A stretch of DNA of 19,082 bases from contig DATIVK010000197.1 in NCBI GenBank assembly GCA_035465955.1, forward strand, positions 1 to 19,082. Direction: 5' to 3'. Origin of the DNA: DATIVK01 sp035465955 (GTDB lineage Bacteria; Myxococcota; Myxococcia; Myxococcales; Anaeromyxobacteraceae). Under the pieces are notes generated by a model. The model saw only the letters and a list, made by a program, of their open reading frames with translations, did not search any database and was not told where the DNA came from. Below, in pieces: positions 15,263 through 19,082 of this stretch (positions are counted from its first letter, which is position 1; every line of letters starts with the position of its first letter). Both the position numbers and the translations under genes were made by a program.

Positions 15263-17719
15263 CTACCGCTTCGCCTTCGCCATCAGCTCCTTGTTCTTCT
15301 GCCCGTAGCGGGCGACCTCGCCGTTGAGGAACTCGTTCTCCCCGCGCAGGTCCTCGACCTCCTCGGAGAGCCGCGCGAGGTCGAGGCGCATCTTCGCCAC
15401 CTCCTCGGGAGGCGGTCCCTGGTAGCCGCCGCCCCGGGGCGGGTGCGCCTCCAGCTCCTGGACCCGCTTCTTGAGCGCCAGCTCCGAGCGGGCGCGCTGC
15501 TCGAGGTGGCGCTCCATCTCGACCATCGCGCCCTTGAGCCTCCCGACCTCCCCCTGCTGCCGGCGCTCGCTCTCGGCCGCCTCGGCCAGGAGCGCCCGGC
15601 GCCGCTCGTCGGCCTCCGCCCGGACGCGGTCGGCCTCGGCCGTGCGGGCGGCCAGCGCGTTCTCGGCGTCGCCCACGCGCTTGCGGGCGGCCCCCAGCTC
15701 GGACTCCATGCGGGCGAGCTGCGCCTGCAGCTTGCCGGTCTCGACGGCCAGGGTCTCCTGGAGGCGCGCCCGGTCGGCGGCGCCGGCCTGCGCCTGGCGC
15801 GACGCCGCCTCGAGGGCGGCGGTGCGCTGCTGGATGATCTCCTTCGCCTGCCCCATGTCGCGGCGCAGCCTCGCCGCCTCCTCGGCGATCGGCTCCAGCT
15901 TCCGGAGCCGCTCGATCTCCCCCTGCAGCCTCTCCATGTCCTCCTGCGCCGCGAGGAGCTCGCTGCGGGCCCCCTCGAGGTCCCGGCCGAGCCGGTCGCG
16001 CTCGGCGAGCGTCTCCGCGGCCCGGCGCTCGGCGTCCGCGCGCGCGGCCTCGACGTTGGCGAGCTCCCCCCGCGTCCCCTCGATGTCGACCCGGTCGGCC
16101 TCCAGCGCCTCGCCCAGCTCGGCGATCCGCTGCTCGGCGGCGTCGTGCTCCGCCTGCTTCGCCTGGAGCGCCTGCTCGACGGCCGCGAGCTGCTCCGCCG
16201 TCGCCTGCGTCTCCTCCCGCGCCGCGGCCAGCTCCTGCTCGAGCGCCGCGCGCGCCTCGTCGCCGCGGGCGATCTCGGCCTGCAGCTCCTCGATCGCCCC
16301 GCGCGCGTCGGCGAGCTCGGCCGCGGCGGTCTGGGCGCGCCCGTCCGCCTCGTCGATCCGCGCCTCCAGCTCCCGCGCGTGCTCGTCCGCCGCGCCCTGC
16401 GCCTCGGCGGCGCGCTGCGCCTCCGCCTCGAGCCGCACCTGCAGCTCCCGGCCCTGCGCGAGCGCCTCGTCGCGCTCGGCGGTGAGCGCCTCGAGCTGCG
16501 CCTCGAGCGCCTCCTTCTCGGCGGCCGCCTCCGCCCGCTCCGCGGCGCGCTGCCCCTCGAGCTCGCCGACGCGGGCGTCGTGGGCCGCCTCGAGCTCCGC
16601 CCGCTCGGCCTCGAAGCGGGCGCGGTCGTCGGCGCGGTCCCCCTCGAGCGCGGCGACGGCCCGCGCGTGCGACTCGCCGTCTTCGGCGAGCTGCGCCTCG
16701 AGCCGGGCGCGCTGCTCCTCGGAGGCGGCGATCCGCTGTGCCCAGCCGGCCTCGGCCGCCTCCTGCTGCTGCATCGTCTCGTTCAGGACCTCGGAGAGCG
16801 ACTGACGCGTCGACTCGCTCTGGGCGAGCTGCGCCTCCATGCCGGCGATCCGCTCGTCCCTGAGCTGGCCGGCGGCGATCGCGTCGTCGAGCTGCGCCTC
16901 CGCGGCGGAGATCCGATCGCGCGCCTGCTGGAGCTCCTCGCCGAGGCCGTCGATCTCGGCCGTCATCGCCTGGTGCTGGGCCCGGGCGACGCCGAAGGCG
17001 TCGCGCACCTTCCCGAGGAAGGCGTCGCGGGCGCGGAGCCGTTCGCGGAAGAACTCGAGCTTCTCGTCGGGCGAGCCCTTGGGCGGCGCCGGATCGCGCG
17101 GCCACTCGTTCAGCACCTCGCTCGGATCCCCCGTCGGGATCTGGACGCGTGCCCTCGTCGGCAGGGGCGAGCGCGGCGGCGCTCCTCCCGGCGGGAGGGG
17201 CGGCGGCATCGGGGGCGGGCCTCCGTGCGACGCGCCGGCGGACGGGGGCGGCGGAGGGAACGCCTGCGCCTCGGGGGGCGGCGGCGGACGCCTCGGCGGT
17301 GGGGGAGGGACCGCGGCCGGGACCGGCGGTGGAGGCAGCGAGGCCGCGTCGCTCTTCGCGAGCAGGTTCGCGGCGTGGCCGAGCAGGTCCGCGAGCTCGA
17401 AGGGGCGCCGCAGGTACTCGTCGGCCTTCGTCCGCGTGGCGCGGTGGGCGGCGATGGCCTCGTCCGTCGCCTCGCTCGTGTAGAGGATGAGCGGGACCTG
17501 GGGCAGCGAGCGCTTCAGCCGGTTGCAGACCGAGAAGCCGCTCATGTCCGGGAGCTCGGCGCCCAGCACGACGAGGCTCAAGGGGGCCACGCGAACCCTC
17601 TCGATGGCCTCCTCGCCGGTGGCGACGATCTGGACGGAGAAGCCCGCCGGCTCGAAGGCGCTGCGGAGGTCGGTCGCGAAGCCCTCGTCGGGTTCCACGA
17701 GAAGTACGTTCCACGCCAT
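15263..17719 (-). CDS. Pseudo-receiver / proline-rich / long coiled-coil protein (FrzS/AglZ-like)
   Basis: This is an 818-residue protein. Residues 1-120 form a response-regulator receiver fold starting NVLLVEPDE. The phospho-acceptor Asp is replaced by Gly53 (SLVVLGAELPDMSG) and the conserved Lys by Arg105 (ADEYLRRPF), while Thr81 is kept, so it is probably not phosphorylated. Residues 128-190 are a proline-rich linker with runs of four or five Pro. From about 215 to 775 it is heptad-like coiled coil rich in Glu, Ala, Arg and Leu with almost no breaks. A PPRGGGYQGPPPEE kink precedes a final helix ending in MAKAKR. Myxococcus FrzS and AglZ, which act in motility and polar localisation, share this order, and their receivers also have AH-R/K--ADEY-x-P-like segments. 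A polarity or motility scaffold is an inference. The ATG at 17717-17719 lacks a good ribosome binding site. Confidence 0.85.
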   Translation of the reverse strand: MAWNVLLVEPDEGFATDLRSAFEPAGFSVQIVATGEEAIERVRVAPLSLVVLGAELPDMSGFSVCNRLKRSLPQVPLILYTSEATDEAIAAHRATRTKADEYLRRPFELADLLGHAANLLAKSDAASLPPPPVPAAVPPPPPRRPPPPPEAQAFPPPPPSAGASHGGPPPMPPPLPPGGAPPRSPLPTRARVQIPTGDPSEVLNEWPRDPAPPKGSPDEKLEFFRERLRARDAFLGKVRDAFGVARAQHQAMTAEIDGLGEELQQARDRISAAEAQLDDAIAAGQLRDERIAGMEAQLAQSESTRQSLSEVLNETMQQQEAAEAGWAQRIAASEEQRARLEAQLAEDGESHARAVAALEGDRADDRARFEAERAELEAAHDARVGELEGQRAAERAEAAAEKEALEAQLEALTAERDEALAQGRELQVRLEAEAQRAAEAQGAADEHARELEARIDEADGRAQTAAAELADARGAIEELQAEIARGDEARAALEQELAAAREETQATAEQLAAVEQALQAKQAEHDAAEQRIAELGEALEADRVDIEGTRGELANVEAARADAERRAAETLAERDRLGRDLEGARSELLAAQEDMERLQGEIERLRKLEPIAEEAARLRRDMGQAKEIIQQRTAALEAASRQAQAGAADRARLQETLAVETGKLQAQLARMESELGAARKRVGDAENALAARTAEADRVRAEADERRRALLAEAAESERRQQGEVGRLKGAMVEMERHLEQRARSELALKKRVQELEAHPPRGGGYQGPPPEEVAKMRLDLARLSEEVEDLRGENEFLNGEVARYGQKNKELMAKAKR

Positions 17720-17848
17720 TCGACGGATGCTACCGCCTAACGGGTCCCAGCCCCATTCTCTTCGAGATTCGATATCGGAGGGTCGTCCGCTCGGGGGGGT
17801 GGCGGCGCCGCCCCGGAAAGGGTAGACGACGCGCGGGAGCCCCTCGCC
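17720..17848. promoter_or_regulatory. Divergent promoter region
   Basis: This 129-bp gap separates the divergent coiled-coil and prmA genes. It contains an AT-richer stretch with TTCGA twice (17761-17765, 17768-17772), the palindrome CGATATCG (17770-17777), and a GC palindrome GGCGGCGCCGCC (17801-17812). Both promoters should lie here. The repeats could be an operator, but no factor can be named. Confidence 0.45.
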
Positions 17849-18697
17849 ATGCCGACCTATTCCCTCACGATCGACGTCCCCAAGGAGCTCTCGGAGGACC
17901 TCTCCGCCGAGCTCTTCGACCTCGGCGCCAGCGGCGTCGAGGTCCGCGACGGAGAGGGGACGCCGATGCCGGGGGTCGCGCAGCCCGCCCCCGGGCACGC
18001 CACCGTCGTCGCCTGGTTCGCCGAGCGCGGCGACGCCGGCGCCGCGCGGGAGGAGCACGGCGGCGAGGTCGCCGAGGTGCCCGACGCGGACTGGGGCGAG
18101 GAGTGGAAGAAGGGGCTCCGGGCGTTCGCCATCGGACGCGTCTGGGTGCGGCCGACCTGGAGCACCGAGCCGCCGCCGCCCGGCGCCGTCGAGGTGGTCC
18201 TCGATCCCGGGATGGCGTTCGGGACCGGCACCCACCCCACCACGTCGCTCTGCGTCGCCGCCCTCTCCGACCTGCTCGCGGCGCGCCCCGGCGCGAGCGT
18301 GCTCGACGTCGGGACCGGCTCGGGGCTGCTCGCCATCGCGGCGAGGAAGCTCGGCGCCGGGCGCGTCGCCGGGAACGACAACGATCCGATCGCGGTGCGG
18401 GTCGCGCGGGAGAACGCGGAGGCCAACGGCGCGAGCCTCACGCTGACCGAGGCGTCGGTCGAGGGGATCGAGGGGGCGTTCGACGTCGTGGTCGCCAACA
18501 TCCTCGCCAACACGCTCGTGGAGCTCGCCCCGGCGCTCGCCGCGAAGCTGGCGCCGGGCGGGGTGGTGCTCCTGTCGGGCATCCTCGGCCCCCAGGAGGA
18601 GGAGGTCCGCGCCGCCTACGTCGCGCAGGGGCTGACCCCGCTCCCGGGCGGCGACCGGCGCGACGGCGAGTGGTCGCTCCTCGCCCTCGCGCGGTGA
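17849..18697 (+). CDS. prmA: Ribosomal protein L11 methyltransferase
   Basis: This 282-residue SAM-dependent enzyme trimethylates ribosomal protein L11. The N-terminal substrate-recognition domain ends in DWGEEWKKG (81-89). The catalytic domain has the highly characteristic DPGMAFGTGTHPTT (119-132), SAM loop VLDVGTGSGLLAIAA (151-165), GNDNDP (175-180, acidic SAM-ribose loop) and VVANILAN (214-221) at the active site. The length is slightly under the usual 290 or so, through a short linker. GGGAG nine bases before the ATG at 17849 supports the start. The rsmE start follows the stop by four bases, so the two genes form a translation-modification operon. Confidence 0.95.
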   Translation: MPTYSLTIDVPKELSEDLSAELFDLGASGVEVRDGEGTPMPGVAQPAPGHATVVAWFAERGDAGAAREEHGGEVAEVPDADWGEEWKKGLRAFAIGRVWVRPTWSTEPPPPGAVEVVLDPGMAFGTGTHPTTSLCVAALSDLLAARPGASVLDVGTGSGLLAIAARKLGAGRVAGNDNDPIAVRVARENAEANGASLTLTEASVEGIEGAFDVVVANILANTLVELAPALAAKLAPGGVVLLSGILGPQEEEVRAAYVAQGLTPLPGGDRRDGEWSLLALAR

Positions 18698-18701
18698 CGC
18701 C

Positions 18702-19082
18702 GTGAAGCGGCGGATCCACGTCCCGCCCGGGCGCATCGAGGGGTCGACGGCTCGGCTCGACGAGGCCGGGCGCCACTACCTCCACGACGTGCTGAGGCTC
18801 GAGCCGGGCGCGGCGGTGGAGGTCTTCGACGGACGCGGCGGGCTCTACGACGCGCAGGTGCAGGCGGGCTTCGAGGCGCTGGCCCTCGGGCCGCGACGGG
18901 ACGCGCCGCCGGGCGGCGCGCCGCTCCACCTCGCCGTCGCCCTCGCGAAGGGGGAGAAGATCGATCTCGTCGTGCAGAAGGCGACCGAGCTCGGGGTCGC
19001 GCGGATCGTGCCCTGGGAGGCGGCGAGGTCCGTCGTCCGGCTGGAGGGGGAGCGGGCGGAGGAGCGCGCGAGGCGCTGGCGC
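18702..19082 (+). CDS. rsmE: 16S rRNA (uracil(1498)-N3)-methyltransferase RsmE (3' end missing)
   Basis: The first 127 residues are visible and the frame runs off the window. The protein begins with GTG (18702-18704): VKRRIHVPPGRIEG. The N-terminal PUA-like domain (about 1-70, with RHYLHDVLRLEPGAAVEVFD) and the start of the SPOUT methyltransferase domain (LAVALAKGEKIDLVVQKATE, then LGVARIVP and RSVV) are diagnostic. RsmE methylates U1498 in helix 44 of 16S rRNA. Only four bases separate it from the prmA stop, and no independent ribosome binding site stands out, so it is probably translated by coupling or reinitiation. The C-terminal SAM-binding knot lies beyond the window. Confidence 0.93.
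   Translation, partial: MKRRIHVPPGRIEGSTARLDEAGRHYLHDVLRLEPGAAVEVFDGRGGLYDAQVQAGFEALALGPRRDAPPGGAPLHLAVALAKGEKIDLVVQKATELGVARIVPWEAARSVVRLEGERAEERARRWR

Noticed and set aside
15500..16900. Apparent tandem DNA repeats
   Set aside because: The repetitive look comes from Glu/Ala/Arg/Leu codons of the coiled coil. I saw no exact repeat units or spacing like a CRISPR array or satellite.

Overview
The window is chromosomal DNA of a very high-GC bacterium, most likely a member of the Myxococcota, perhaps close to Anaeromyxobacter. The evidence is very strong G/C preference at third codon positions, long antisense frames without stops, an NADP-dependent monomeric isocitrate dehydrogenase beside an LDH-like malate dehydrogenase, a TPR-DUF3857-transglutaminase-like envelope protein, and above all a FrzS/AglZ-like pseudo-receiver/coiled-coil protein. 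That last architecture is known from myxobacterial gliding and polarity. The taxon is an inference. I see no rRNA, tRNA, CRISPR array, insertion sequence or prophage.

Layout, left to right. Positions 2-2038 (+) hold the 3' part of a large TPR/DUF3857 protein whose transglutaminase-like domain has lost its Cys and His. After two hairpins comes a leftward four-gene unit, 6349 down to 2294: an uncharacterised lipoprotein, an alpha/beta-hydrolase-like lipoprotein, the radical-SAM haem chaperone HemW, and a membrane-anchored DUF4230 protein. The first three are joined by two identical GTGA start/stop overlaps. Rightward from 6348, an APC-family amino acid permease and a 95-residue protein are joined by ATGA. 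The lipoprotein and permease start codons overlap, so there is no spacer between these divergent genes.

Positions 8078-13183 are all leftward. They hold a ferredoxin/flavodoxin-NADP+ reductase (fpr), an SDR oxidoreductase, and a TCA-cycle pair in which icd is followed after 37 bp by mdh, with a strong hairpin behind mdh. A 332-bp gap (13184-13515) carries the icd leader. Then come, still leftward, an ABC-F ATPase with a TTG start (13516-15138) and the 818-residue pseudo-receiver/proline-rich/coiled-coil protein (15263-17719). Divergent from it on the + strand are prmA and the truncated start of rsmE, two methyltransferases acting on the translation machinery.

Most of the window is housekeeping or central metabolism: TCA-cycle dehydrogenases, NADPH redox, haem handling, and modification of L11 and 16S rRNA. 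The parts most worth following up are the FrzS/AglZ-like scaffold protein, the pair of uncharacterised lipoproteins coupled to hemW, and the fully overlapping divergent starts at 6347-6350.
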